From Heterotrichella gracilis (taxonomy: Eukaryota > Sar > Xanthophyceae > Tribonematales > Xanthonemataceae), in NCBI GenBank assembly GCA_032358255.1, contig JAULBX010002224.1, positions 62,001 through 126,000 of the forward strand: a DNA stretch of 64,000 bases. Direction: 5' to 3'. Below, in pieces: positions 1 through 11,684 of this stretch. The position numbers were made by a program, and so were the translations under genes. The stretch's first letter is position 1, and each line of letters starts with the position of its first letter. The notes beneath the pieces were generated by a model. It searched no databases. It was not told where the DNA came from and saw only the letters and a program-made list of their open reading frames with translations.

Positions 1-1613
1 GGTTCAATCATGTAACATGACCTCTTGTCTCTTGTTACATGCATTTTAGCAATACAGTTTTAGCAGTGCAGCTAGACTAGCAGTCACCCATGCACACCAT
101 GCCTCACCATCACCTCGAACAGAAGTCCTAATTCTCCAGTCATTCTGATTTAAGATCCATAGACATGTTGCACAACATGCATCCAACAGTGGTTCCCCCA
201 CGCCCCACTCCTCTTAATCCAAACCCTACACCCTAAGCTCACCTTCTCCTCCAGCAATATGTCCTTGTTCTCCAGCATGCGCATCCCCTTTAAACCTTAA
301 ACCCTAAGCTCACCTTCTCCTCCAGCAGGATGTCCTGGTTCTCCAGCATGCGCATCTCCTCCAGCTTCTTGTCAAGCTTGTCGGGCTCGTCATCCATGCA
401 CCCGTACTTGCTCTTCTGGAAGTAGTCCCACATGCGCACGTCAACCTCCTCAAGACCGTGGGCCTTGCAGGCGGCGGCCTTCAACTGCTCCACAGTCTCC
501 TGCAGAGGGGGCGCAAAGGCAAGGTGTGTAAGAAATCATCCCATTTTAGGACTAGATGCAGTTTCTGGGTATAAGTTGTACGAAGGAACTAAGTCCTATG
601 ATGTGCGGAATTTTGTGTAATCTCGGGAGAATGATGCAGGTACCAATGTGGTGAATCAGTGGGCATCACTAGCAGTGGCAACCCTTTCTCATATGAGAGA
701 CACAGGTGCCAAGACGCTGTGGCATTGCAAGTGGATCGCCATGCCCTCAGCCACCCACCCTCGCTACCACCCTGCCCTGGGAGGCACCCTGCACCTACCT
801 GCAAGCTGATGAGCAGCGGCACCGACTTGGCCATATTGGAGGAGCGCCAGCAGTTAACCACCCATGGGTGCAGCTCTACCTTGGCCTCCCTGCGCGTCAG
901 GCCCGCCGCAAACACAGGCCTGGGGATGGCCGGGCCACCACCGTACCACTTGAAAAACAGGTCCCAGGTCCGCTCCAGGACACAGTGGAAGTGCACCCCC
1001 TCCTTGATGCCCAGCCTGAGCCTGAAGGCCTGGCTCTCATGCTCCTTGCTGTCCCCATCGCTGCTGATTGCGTCTCCCAAGTCAGCATTGTCGATGGGTC
1101 CAGGACGGGGGCCTCGTTGGCCATCGGCTATGTCCTCTATTTGGGGCTCATATGCGTCTGTCAGCTTGAAGCCAGTGTAGGCCTTCCACTGGTCGAACCA
1201 GCTGCAAGCGGTTTAGTTCTCACTTAGCTGGCATGCCAACAGTACAGGCATGGCAAGAGAACAGCCAGGTTGGCAATCAGCCTTGCACAAGCCATGCGCC
1301 ACTGGGCTGTGTGCTGACAGTGCTTATGCCGTGTCTGAATGTGTGTGGTCCTACTCGAGTTTTTTGAAACGCATGAACTGGCCAATCCCAACCCACATCC
1401 CACAGAACTTATATTCATGCATGTGGGTTTTCAGCACAGAAACCGTCAGAAAGCTAGGTGGTTTTTGTCACACCTTGCGCTGATCAGGTACAGCTGATCC
1501 CCAGGCTTGGGCTTCCACCCTTCGTGCTCGGCCTCTATCACCTCCTGTGCCTCATCACGAGGCGAGAGCAGCTCTTCGCTCTCGTCGAGCAAGATGTCTT
1601 GAGGTTCAAGCAT
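1..1613 (-). CDS. DUSP-domain ubiquitin-specific protease (UBP5/USP4/15-like), 5' part only
   Basis: Deubiquitinating cysteine protease that would remove ubiquitin from proteins. Only the N-terminal part is in the window; the catalytic Cys and His boxes lie beyond base 1. Exons read on the minus strand: 1613-1474, 1201-799 and 499-314, with phases 2, 0, 0, giving 243 residues. Exon 1 starts at the ATG at 1613 and runs into a DUSP domain (GDQLYLIS, then WFDQWKAYTGF). This continues to FKWYGGGPAIPR, the usual end of a DUSP domain in plant UBP5-type enzymes. Exon 3 encodes a ubiquitin-like segment (VRMWDYFQKSKYG, then LENQDILLEE), as found between DUSP and catalytic domains in this family. The exon 3 end and its donor are copied at 230-285. 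The gene is head-to-head with the XB3-type ligase gene at 2258. Family assignment is firm; the exact subfamily is not. Confidence 0.85.
230..356. repeat. Shadow copy of exon 3 end of the ubiquitin protease gene
   Basis: Bases 230-285 repeat 301-356 with only a few mismatches, at a period of 71 bp. The right copy is the real 3' end of exon 3 plus its splice donor; the left copy lies in the following intron. The linker contains degenerate CCCTAAA units (tttaaaccttaaaccctaa), and another unit precedes the left copy. Confidence 0.9.
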
Positions 1614-2257
1614 CGTGGCTAGCTGTCACAGCACACGCGTGGGAGGAAGATCTGGGCGATTTAAACCAACTTTTGCCGCCACTTCAAACTATTGTTTTGC
1701 CGCATGGCCGCATATGGTGGTTGATTTCAAAAGGCTGCGACGTACAACGACAAGTGGGTAGGTTTACTTGGAGGCAATATATGTGGGCTGTGTGTTCAGT
1801 TGGTGGGTGTGTGCGTGTCAATCTCGGGGTAGACCTCGGGGTTAATTGTGGGGTTCCATCAGTCGGACAGAGGAGTGTGACCGAGAGGAAACAGAGTGGG
1901 GCTTACTAAGGCTCATAGTATGAGTCATAAACTCTAGCAGTCACCCGATATCCAGTATTGGTTGATGCCCAGTACGTATGGTGAAGTGGGTGAACGACCA
2001 AAACCTTAATCTGGCCATCGTGGATTTACCATATGCATGCATGCGAAGGTTCACACAACGCATCTTGGGCACAACTGCTGGCGTTGTTCGGCAGTTGCAA
2101 CACCGGTCTTATTTCGATAAACCAAGGTTTGTCGCGGCGTAGATTTGTCTGTGGTGCGAACCCTGTGGGGAACATCCTTTTAAGAACCGTTTGAACCGTT
2201 TGAGAGTATCCGTGTTACGACCTCTCGCAATATCAACGGGCAGCAAGCTCTACGTGC
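1614..2257. promoter_or_regulatory. Divergent intergenic region between the ubiquitin protease and E3 ligase genes
   Basis: About 640 bp between two start codons pointing away from each other. It must hold both promoters and 5' untranslated regions. No convincing coding exon was seen. No TATA box or other core element could be assigned with confidence. Confidence 0.45.
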
Positions 2258-5200
2258 ATGGGACAAGCTTTCTCCTTCACCTCCTGCCAGACTGAGGGCG
2301 CAGCACTGTTGCAGGCAGCGTGCGATGGCGATGCGCAGGCGACGCTCTCGGTATGTGGACAAGCGCTATCGGTATGGGTACAAGCGCACATGTCATGACT
2401 GTCTTCTAACGGAGCAGTGTGTCCACTGCGTAGGTTGTGCAGTCCAACCCGGAAGCAGTTTTCTACCGCACCTTCCACGACAGGACAACGCCCCTGATTG
2501 CAGCAGCAGGTAACTTGTCAATGGGTCTTCACTACCACCTGTATATAGCAACACTGTGCACACAACAAAACACGGTTTCCCAGCACCGTCTGTAACTGGG
2601 AAGCTCACCTGTGACACACACTAAACAGAGCTCCTCACTCACATGTGACACCAAGCCTCCATGTACGAAACCGTCCCCATGACTTGCCATGCTTTGCCAT
2701 GACCTGCAGAGCGAGGCAGCGTCGATGTGCTGCGCCTGCTGTGCTGGTCCGCCAGCCGCTCCCGCTCCGTGCGCCAGCAGTACGTGGACCACCTCAACGC
2801 AGCAAACTCCAAGGGGTACACCGCACTCCTCAAGGCCAGCCAAAACGGGTGCGCCAACTAGCCCCTGTCAGCCACCCAGTCCTGCAACACATATCCCCAC
2901 ATTGCACCACATAATTTCCTGCATGCGCGCCAAACAACCCACATGCACCACATCAGCACGGCAAAGACCTAGCGATGAACCCTACCAGTAAATCCTAGGC
3001 TCACAACCAGCGCCCTGCTCCGCCAGGCACATCGAGTGCCTCCGATTCCTTCTGGAGGAGGGAGCCAGCGCCCTGGCAGAGACCAAGCGCAGGGACAGTT
3101 GCCTGCACCTAGCTGCGGAGAATGGCCACGCGGGGTGCCTCGAGTTGCTCCTACGCAGGGGGGGTGCGGGGGTCCGGGGCGGGGGCTCCGCCTACCTTGC
3201 AGACGTGATGGTGCGGGACGCGTTTGGGGATGTGAAGCTGGTGGACAAGCATAACGCCCTGGGCCTGACTGCGCTGCACCTGGCCACCTACAGGGGTTTG
3301 GTGTCGTCAGGTGGGGCGGGCTGTGGGAATGTGGGTGAATTGGGTTGGTTGGGTGTCACCATTTAGGGAAGGCTGTAGGGAACGTGGTTGGGTTCGGTTG
3401 GATTGTGTGGTGCGCATCGCCTGGCCCGCGCAGGGCACCGATGAGTGTGTATTGTGTGACCTGACTCCGTTGCACCTAGCCTGAGGTCAGTGTCGTCAGG
3501 TGAGCTGTGGGTCGGCATGGCTGTGCCCTAAAAACCCTAAATCTTGACCTTTAAACACGAGCTCACTCACCCTGGTCCCCTCGCAGTGCGCACGCTGGTG
3601 GAGAGCGGCGCCAGCCTGGACGTGGGTGTGGCTGGCACCATGGAGGTGTCTGCGTGGCTGTGCCAGGGGTCAACCGCGCTGCACATAGCGGCTGCGCGCG
3701 GCTTCTACCACCTGGTGCTGCTGCTGCTGGAGGCACAGGTGGGGAGGTGGGGACAAGGGCGGGGGGGCCGAGGCATAGTGTAATGGCTGCCATCCATGGC
3801 TACACCATTGTGATCATCACTGCATTGCCATGGTCTAGCAGCATGCACCTGTGCCAAGGGCGTGGCCCAGGCAAAGCACATAAAGATAAATATTGATAAA
3901 GATATTATAAAGGTGGATAAAATAAAGATAAAGACCAAAAAAATGATAGACAAAGAAACCGATGAGGATAAGATAGATAAAGAAACCAGATGTATCGACA
4001 ACTCCCTTCTTGTGCTGTGCAGGATTCTGTGCCTGGCGTGGACCTGCGCAGCATGCGCAACAGCCGCGGCCTGAAGCCTAGCCAGTGCGCGCTCATATGC
4101 GGGCACCACCACCTGGCCAGGCTGCTGGTGGAGAGCAGGCAGGGATTCGCAATTAGGAGATCACGCAGGTAGGTGGGGGGGAGGGGGGCATCGACTTGGT
4201 TTCCTCGTTCTAGGGGCCGTGTGGTAGCTGGGTGCACGCATTTCAGCAGTGCAGCCCTTCTCACCCTCCCCTTTGACGCGCCATCAACCCTGCCCTTCAC
4301 CCCTTGTTTGTCCTGGTTGCAGTCAACCTCCCCTACACCGTCCCTGTACTCCTGCCCCTTACCCGCAGATATTGGTTCCACCTTGTCCCCCGTATCCCTC
4401 CTCTTCACTCTCCCTGGTACCCTTTACGCCCCATTTAACCTCCTTACATTCCTGTGCAGGGTTGTCGACCTCCCCTACAACCTCCCCGAGCCCACCTTCT
4501 CACGTGACCAAGTCACCAGCCTCATTCAGAGGGCCAAGCTCATCTCCCGCCTCAGGGCAATCGCTGCAGAGCGCAGGGGGTGCCAAAGCGAGAATGCTCC
4601 CCTGTTGGGTGCAGAGGGGGGGGCGTTAGCAGGGTCCATGGGCAAGGGGAGCGGCGGAGGTGGTGGTGGGGTCACAGGGGAGGAGGTGGCTGCGCTGGTG
4701 GGGGGTGGGCGGGATGTGGATGTTGATCTTGACTATGACACCATCGCTGCTGTGCTGGCGGGCACCAGAGACCCATACGTGGTTGCTGCAGAGGTAGGCG
4801 GAAAACCCTACAAATCCTAGACCCTAAGGCAACGCAAAGCTCCTCCTGATATCTTACCATGTACACACACCTGCCTTCCCATATTGCACCACAAGACATG
4901 TACCAAGCGCTCCCCCCCCGCCTCCCTCCCCCCTGTTGCTCCCCCTTGACACACACCAAGTGCTTACCAACCCTTCCCCCACCCCCCAGGCCACACTGCG
5001 CGGCATGGGCCTCCTGCCCCCCCACCACCCCTCCCTCACCCCACCCAGCCTGCCCCACCCCCCGGAGGACCCCCTCAGCCCCCCACTGCGCCTGCGGCTG
5101 CTGCCGCGCAACTCCCTGCAGCTGCCGCCACCAGGGCCACATGGCCTGGGCGCCTTTGGCCTGGGGGCAGGGGTGGGCCGCAGCCTGCCGCCCCCCATGC

Positions 5201-6680
5201 CGCCGCAGCGCCGCAGGCGAAGGTGTGCTCCCATGTATGGGACCTTGAAAGTACTCATGAGAAGCTAAATCTCAGTTGGGCACATGGGTGATGATGCAGT
5301 GTAGTATGCTGTACTATATGCAACCCCACACACAATGCATTGCTATAAAGCCTTATTCCCTAGGCCGCCTTCTGGCCCCAACAGGCATCACGACAGCTCT
5401 CTCCCTCCCTGTCAGCGCAAAACCCTAAACCCTTCACCCTCCTCCCGCAGGCACCACTACCGCTCCCGCCCCAGGTATAGCCTCGCAGTCACAAACCGCT
5501 CAACCATTGGAGCGCCAAGCCTCCTCACCGCCCCCTCCCCCACCGAGCCCTACCGCGCCACCCGCACCACCCCCGCACCAACCCCCGCCACCCCACCACC
5601 ACCACCCTCGGACAACCCCTCGCCCCCCTCCCCACCACCCGAGCACAGCACCGCTGCAGTGCTTGATGCTCTGCCGCATGGCTCGCCCTACTCAAGCTAT
5701 GCCAGTCAAGAAGGGGCACTGCTGTTGGCAGACATCCTGGAGGTGGAGGGTATCACTGGGGTGTCACGTGGGGTGGGTGATAACCACAGCCACAGCCACA
5801 GCCACAGCCACAGCCACAGCCACAGCCACAGCCACAGCCACACCCGCAGCCATAGCTACAGTCAACAGGTGGAAGGCTTTGCGGGGGGGTCACAAGGGGG
5901 AGGCGATATCCACAGCCACACGTACAGCCCCAGCTACCACAGTAGTGGGTCTGAGGCGGAGGGCGACGGATTAGATGGCGAAGGCCCCGCGCGCCCCTGC
6001 AGCAGCGCCAGCCATAGTAGCGCGGAGAGCGTGCATGGGACTGTGCTTTCTCGCCCCAGGTCCACTGGTTTCACTGCCTCTGTGGTGTCGCAATCAGACA
6101 CAGAGCAACAGGAGGTGGGCTCACACGGGGCGCTGGCGTATGGAGTTCATGACGAGGTGCGGGCCTGGGTTATGGCCGGTTGGGTTGGGTGGGGTGTGTG
6201 GGCTTTGGGCAACCATTGGCGCATTTGTGTCAGGGTTTACTTTGCTTTGGACGAATGTTGTCCACATGACATGACAGTCATGTGGGTGGTGGCTCTATTC
6301 CACCAGGCATAGTAATGTCAAACCCTAAATTGTAAACCTGAAACCCTAGTACAGAACCACTCACGTGAACCACTCAAGTATACACCGTTAGAATTAGCCG
6401 AATGTCCCACTGAAACCCTCGCTGTGTGCAGCTGGTGCAGGCCAAGGGCGAGGCCCCGCCTAGCACCCATGCGCCCCTGCACGGCAGCAGCGAAGGGGCG
6501 GAGGGGTGCGCCATCTGCATGGACGGGAGCGCTGAGGTGGCGGTGGCGGGGTGCCAGCACGGCATGTGCCTGCGCTGCGCCTACATGCTGTGCACCAAGG
6601 CGCCAGGCATGCCCTGCTGCCCCTTCTGCCGTGCGCCCATCGCCAGCTTTGCGTCGGCGCCGCCCGCCACGTCATCCTGA
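2258..6680 (+). CDS. XB3/XBAT-like ankyrin-repeat RING E3 ubiquitin ligase
   Basis: Probable E3 ubiquitin ligase. Exons: 2258-2350, 2434-2509 (or from 2443), 2710-2848, 3027-3295, 3587-3738, 4023-4168, 4460-4793, 4990-5222, 5451-6156, 6432-6680; about 798 residues, all phases closing. The protein begins MGQAFSF, fitting the N-myristoylation pattern MGxxxS, as in plant XB3 proteins that begin MGHGVSC. Ankyrin repeats follow (LLQAACDGDAQ, TALLKASQNG, CLHLAAENGHAGCLELLL, STALHIAAARG). Next come a charged linker and a long Pro/Ser/His-rich region with about ten His-Ser pairs. A C3HC4 RING ends the protein (CAICMDG, GCQHGMCLRCAYMLC, PCCPFCRAPI). Plant XB3 lacks the His-Ser tract. The junction of exons 4 and 5 makes one ankyrin repeat slightly short, so that boundary is less certain. 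Membrane attachment is inferred from the myristoylation signal. Confidence 0.87.
3264..3502. repeat. Degenerate copy of the end of ankyrin exon 4 in the following intron
   Basis: Bases 3460-3502 resemble 3264-3313: a CCTGACT-CGTTGCACCT stretch followed by a shared TGTCGTCAGGTG. The intronic copy reads LTPLHLA and then a stop, so it is a broken ankyrin pseudo-exon. A short CCCTAAAAACCCTAAA tract lies about 30 bp further on. Confidence 0.65.
3870..3995 (+). repeat. A-rich GATAAA-type degenerate repeat in an XB3-like intron
   Basis: About 125 bp of purine-rich sequence built from variants of (A)GATAAA in the intron before exon 4023-4168. It opens a short reading frame rich in Lys, Asp and Ile, but this is a composition effect; no conserved protein is seen. 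Confidence 0.7.
5784..5842 (+). repeat. In-frame CCACAG hexamer microsatellite encoding (His-Ser)n
   Basis: About ten CCACAG/CACAGC units lie inside the large exon of the XB3-like gene and encode alternating His and Ser. The unit is a multiple of three, so length changes keep the frame. The tract sits between the ankyrin repeats and the RING finger. Confidence 0.95.
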
Positions 6681-7718
6681 TGGGTGGCTGGGGATGGGGA
6701 TGGGGATGTGGCTGTGGTCGTGGCTGTGGACGTGGAAATGGATGTCGCTATCGCTGCGGAGGCAAGCAGCTGGTGGGAGATTACATTGCAACCAGAATAT
6801 GTTTGTAGAATAGAATAAGCTTGCTGCTGTTTGGCAGAACAAAGGCGGCGTATATTGGGCGGAGCACACCGGGAGTTTGTAGGTGTTGGGAGTCCAGCAC
6901 CAGGTTTTGGGAACATCTGGATACACTCCCGCCCTTGCAGGCATCATGGCATACTGGGTTGGTGGTGGTTGCAGCATTTGGGTGGGTGGGTGGTGGTGCA
7001 ATATTTAGTGACATCCTCTATTATAGGTATTTGAAGTTGTGTTTAAACGGTTTGGTTGTAGGCCACCATGTATGGTCACTTTGGATGTGTTTTTGGGATT
7101 GGCGGCCTCAATGTGGCCTCCATGCATGCAACCAGTCACTGCACATTGGTGGTTCCTGGAGACCCAAGTGGCTTGCAGCTTGAGTAATTTGCTGAGAACG
7201 TAGGTCTACCCTGTGTCCTGACCTTGGTCCAGGAGTTCTCTCATTTCCCTGTAAAGTACAACCAGCTCACGCAGTCTGCGGTGCGCTCGTAAGGCCGCTG
7301 CAGCCAAATACTTGTATGTCAGGCGCTTGTGGATAGCCTATGGTTGCTTACAGCAGCATGGGTGTTGCGCTGCCGCCATAAGGGTTGGTCACCAGTGTAC
7401 CAGGTGTTAGTCTAAGAACCTCTGCTGAGCTGAGCTGCGAACTGTAAGTGTTACAGCAAAATTGTATGCTCTTAAGAATATTGTATAGATGAATAAATAA
7501 TCATGCAATGTATACCTCTGCGTTTACCCGGTGCCACACAATGCACTCAGTCTGGCTTGCAAACCATGCAACACATTTGCAATTTGGGAAAGGGTTCACA
7601 TGCCACAAGTCCCGAGAGTGGCCCACCACCCCCGCTCCCTCTCTTCCCACCCGGACCGTGCCCAACTGGTTGAGGCAAGAACTGCTTTGAAAATTGAAGA
7701 TGAAGTGACAGAGACTTA
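6681..7718. other. Convergent 3' intergenic region
   Basis: About 1 kb between the stop codons of the XB3-like gene and the RlmI-like gene. It should contain both 3' untranslated regions. A G-rich run of GGGGAT units at about 6690-6712 follows the RING stop codon and could fold as a quadruplex in RNA. No gene was recognised. Confidence 0.5.
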
Positions 7719-10700
7719 TCACAGCACCCTGAGCAGCACGTTGGTGAGGTATGCGCCCTCCGGGTAGGCGGGGTCAAGCGGGTGGTCAGCGCCGGTGCCT
7801 GCGCTGCGCAGTACGGTGATGCGGCGGCCAGCGGAGCGGGCGGCCTCCTGCGCACACAGAACGAGCCAATTTCAGCACCGAGATATACAGATATCCCATA
7901 CTTTTTAACAAACAAAACTCCAATTTCAAGAACAACACCTTTTATCTACAATTTATGATGTACTTTATGACCAATCCGTTTAATGTGAAAGAGTAGGAGT
8001 CTCCCTTAATTCTTCCCATGTATTTTATTGCTACTGTGCAGCCCAGCCACCCGCGCACCCTCCCTCACCTGCAGCATGGGCATGAAGGCACCCCCCTGCT
8101 CCACCGCCCCTGAGCATGAGCACGTCATGAGCAGGCCACCGGGGGCCACCAGGCGCAGCGCGGCGGCGTTGAGGCGGCGGTACTTGTGCAGTGCACGGTC
8201 CAAGCCCTTGCGGCTGGGGGCAAGCTTGGGGGGGTCAAGGACCAGCAGGTCCCACGTGCGCCCATCCTCGCGTGCCTGCGTAGGGCATGTTGTATTAGGG
8301 TTTGGTGTTTATAAGTCGATCTCAAATCCATAAAACCTACTCCTTAAATTTGACACCAAACTACTCAAAGCTTGTGGGGATCCAGGACCACCCTCGCGCA
8401 CTTGCGTAGGGTCTGGCTTTAGGGTCAAGGATATCATGTGTACCTCTCTGCACCGGTGGTTCACGCAACTAAAATACGTACCCCGAGGTCAATCCCTGTG
8501 GCTCGGGTGCACCCTATGTTACATGTTGTGCCTGTTATGTGTGGTGGCTCACCTGCTGCATGTAGTCTGCAATGTCTGCCTTGACAAACGTTGCCTGCTC
8601 TGCGCTCACTCCGTTCAGGGCGGCGTTGGCCGATGCAAGCTCAATCGCACTGGCTGATGAGTCCACACCTGATCACAAGGGGAGCAACAACTCTGACATG
8701 AGATCAACAGGGGACCAAGGACCCTGGTACATCATCACAATGCAGCGCTTGAAAATATTCTTTATTTCCCAGATTATGCAGTAATTGCCCCCTACCTGTC
8801 ACATGTGTGGCACCCCCCAAGGCTGCGTTCAATGCAAAACCCCCACTGTAGCAGCACAGGTCGAGCACTGTCCGCCCCTTTGCCAGTGACCCAAACACTG
8901 CCCTGCTGTCCCGCTGGTCTGCATAGAACCCTGTCTTCTGCCCAGAGGTGGATGCCCAGTAGCGCACCCCGTTCTCCACCACTTCCACACGCTCCCCCTG
9001 CATGGCAAAAGGAAAACTTTGAGCCTATGTTTGTGGAGTCTCCAGCCTGTGCACAAGCCTGCTTGCTGTGCATCAACGCAACGCAACGCAACGCCGTATG
9101 CATCAACGCAATGCTTCAAACGATACTGCGCCAATTGTATGTCCTCTACAATGCCAAACGGCAACATCAGTATACATAGCACCAGCCTGTGTTTGCTCTT
9201 GAAGATCTGCAGGGTCACCGTTACTCCGTCTATGCTATGTATGGGGCTGATACTGGCCAGAAGCTTGTGAAAGACAAATGTGCATGGGACTTGGACGGTG
9301 TGCATGACCCCGAATGCATGTGACACGCATGTATCATCAACTACATGTTGACTGTCCACGAATGCTGGAGGAACCAAAACCCTTGCCCAAGGAGCCTGCC
9401 CGCATACCTCGGTGTTGTCTGCCACCCCCTCCTCTTTAGAAGCTTCCACCCCCTCTTCACGCAGCATGTCCAGCGCAGGCCGCCAGTGCACACCCTTCAG
9501 GCCCGTGCAAGCCAAGATGGTCTGCTCAATCACCGCCCGTCTGCGCTCCACCCATGCAGCGGATGACGACACCACCACTGATTGGCCAAGCACATCCGCC
9601 ACCAGGCCTGACAGGCGATCGCCCTCGCTGCACCAGGGAAGAATTAGGCGTTCAGGGTTGAGGGCTCGGGTTTGCCCTTGAGGGCATCAGCGAAGGGTTT
9701 AGAGTTCAGATTTTAGGGTTCTATGCTTAGCCTTTGCAGCACCAGGGGAGGATTTGATGATGATTACATATTGCTGATATGGGACAATGCAGCACCATAT
9801 CTATGTGCATGATGGAGTCTCTTTTGCGCATGTCTTTGTAATCGTGAGCAAAAATCTCAATTGCCATCTGCAATGCCACAAGCAGGAGTGCTCAACATAT
9901 GAAAGCAGTATGTGCAAAACTCTGCTTCAAATGATGATGTTATAAGGAGCATGTGTGCCTGGTCCAATCGCTGTCTGCCCTTAACCTTACCTGTTGATGA
10001 GGCGGTACACAGTGGTGCCCTCGGAAGGCAATGACAGGCTGCGCCGCAGGGCGTGCGCTGCAGTAATGCGCGTGTGCAGCAGTGCATCCAAGTCAAGCAC
10101 ATCAGGGCTTGATGATGCCTCCTCCTCCAGCTGAAGCAGCCTGCATGCAAATCATGGCACGGCATGAGTTGACATTTCTTCCTGGAAATCGCCTGTTAGT
10201 AAGCTTCGAAATGGTGATGGATCAACAAATCGGTGTGAAAATCACGGCTAGGATGCCGGTGCAGGGTGACTGAGCGGGAGGACTTGGCCGCCACATGCAC
10301 TGCGTGTTCAACCAAATAATTAGCATGCACGTGTAGGACAGTGCACCGCACCTGACTCTGAACATGCTGTTGGGGTTGTACACTCCCCACCCAATAGGCG
10401 TCTCCGCGCCATCCGTGACCACCACCATATCCCCAGTCTCTGGGGGTGGCCGCCGCACCACCCTGTCCACCGCCCCGCTGTACACCATGGGGTGGCCATC
10501 CTTGAACAGCCGGGCCTTCCCGCGCTTTGTGACGACCTGAGACCAACACATACACAGAGTTGCCTACTGGGGCGTGCTGCTTGGACCCGCTGATATTCTG
10601 TACGAGTGTGCAAATGGTTGTCCCGCAGCTGAGGGTGCTGGAGGGCTGGTGGTTCATCAAGGAGTTGCAGTGGCGCTACCAACTGCTCGTACGAGCACAC

Positions 10701-11207
10701 AACCTGTGACTAGTTTCCAGCATCAAACACTGGAGTAGCTTCACCCCTCACCATGCCTATGTTGCCCAGTTTGGCCGCTGCCTGTCCTATCGTGGTGGTG
10801 GGCACAGCAGGTGCCTGTGGCTGTGCCTCTTCGCTCGTGGGGGGCGCTTCAACCTGTGCGGGGACCTTGTCAGCAACTACCCTGGCTGGCCCGTCATCTT
10901 TCTTCCTCTGCTGGCTGTCGCCACGCCGGTTCCCGGTAGGCTGCCCTCGCTTGGCCGGCCAGGGGGATGGCTTGCCAGCCACGGTTTTGGCGGCTCCCCG
11001 TGCGGGGGGACTCCGAGACGGCCGGCTGCTGCTCCCGCCGTTGGGGCTGACCAAGCCCTGTCGTAGGTTGAAGGTTCCCGTATGGAAAGACATATTCTTC
11101 AGCAAGGGCCCGCAAGCTGCTGGGTTGAAGGGTTCAACGCCTGGGAGGCACAGCCCGTGCTTGACAACTCGGCAACCTTTGCAAAGTGCCCTCCAACGCT
11201 GGAACAT
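7719..11207 (-). CDS. RlmI-like class I SAM-dependent rRNA (cytosine-5) methyltransferase
   Basis: Homologue of bacterial RlmI, which methylates a cytosine in 23S rRNA; here probably organellar. Minus-strand exons: 11207-10752, 10536-10352, 10140-9991, 9627-9408, 8997-8796, 8668-8553, 8275-8069, 7847-7719; phases all close, 554 residues. The first exon (about 150 residues) is a basic, low-complexity leader that looks like a plastid or mitochondrial targeting region. A PUA domain follows ([25 protein letters not shown]). Then come the RlmI connector ([15 protein letters not shown]), [15 protein letters not shown] and the SAM-binding motif [28 protein letters not shown] and the motif LLVLDPPKL come next, and TCSCSG carries the catalytic-type cysteine. 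The 5' end is divergent from the glutaredoxin-DEP-DUF547 gene. The rRNA target is inferred from the family. Confidence 0.88.
8263..8411. repeat. Shadow copy of the 5' edge of RlmI-like exon 7
   Basis: Bases 8389-8411 repeat 8263-8285 (CCTCGCG..CTTGCGTAGGG type), a stretch spanning the acceptor and start of the exon 8275-8069 on the minus strand. A looser match (AGGACCA) extends on both sides. A single TTAGGGTTT unit lies between the copies. Confidence 0.65.
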
Positions 11208-11684
11208 ACAATAGATAGGAGTGAGTTACTGATATATGTGCGTCCTGTGGTTTGCACTTTAAGGGAGTATCACGGCTATGGCTGCGCAATCAACTTGTTT
11301 TGAAGGGCAGAATGCATGCATGCATCCAAGTGTTCACATGACCAGTGGTGCGAAAGTAGGGTAGATGCTCGAGCGTGTCCAACACGCAGGACATGGCTAA
11401 AATCTCAAGAAACAGACGCAGATAGGTGTTCAGCTGCTCCACACTTCTTGCTTTCAGTAGGTGGTGGGTATTGCGTGGTGGGGCATGCATGCAAGTTTTC
11501 ACCACTCGCCACCTGGCGCCAGGTGGCGCAAGCGCAGAGCTTTGTGCAATTTGCTTGGTCTCCCCCCACACTACTTCGAGTTTTGAGCCACCAGAGGCCC
11601 ATACAAAGACCAGTGTCTAGGCGTGTCTCCTTAACTCGCGCGTTGGGTTTATAAGTGCAACTGAAGCATACACTAGGGGTGGGT
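11208..11684. promoter_or_regulatory. Divergent intergenic region, RlmI-like / glutaredoxin-DEP-DUF547
   Basis: About 480 bp between two outward-facing start codons, so it should contain both promoters. It includes a TGCATGCATGCAT palindromic run near 11310-11325 and an AGTTTTTGAGCC-type AT-rich stretch. No coding exon was seen. Confidence 0.45.

Noticed and set aside
3862-4074. 70-codon Lys/Asp/Ile-rich frame in an XB3-like intron
   Set aside because: It is the translation of a simple A-rich repeat and interrupts a clear ankyrin gene model.
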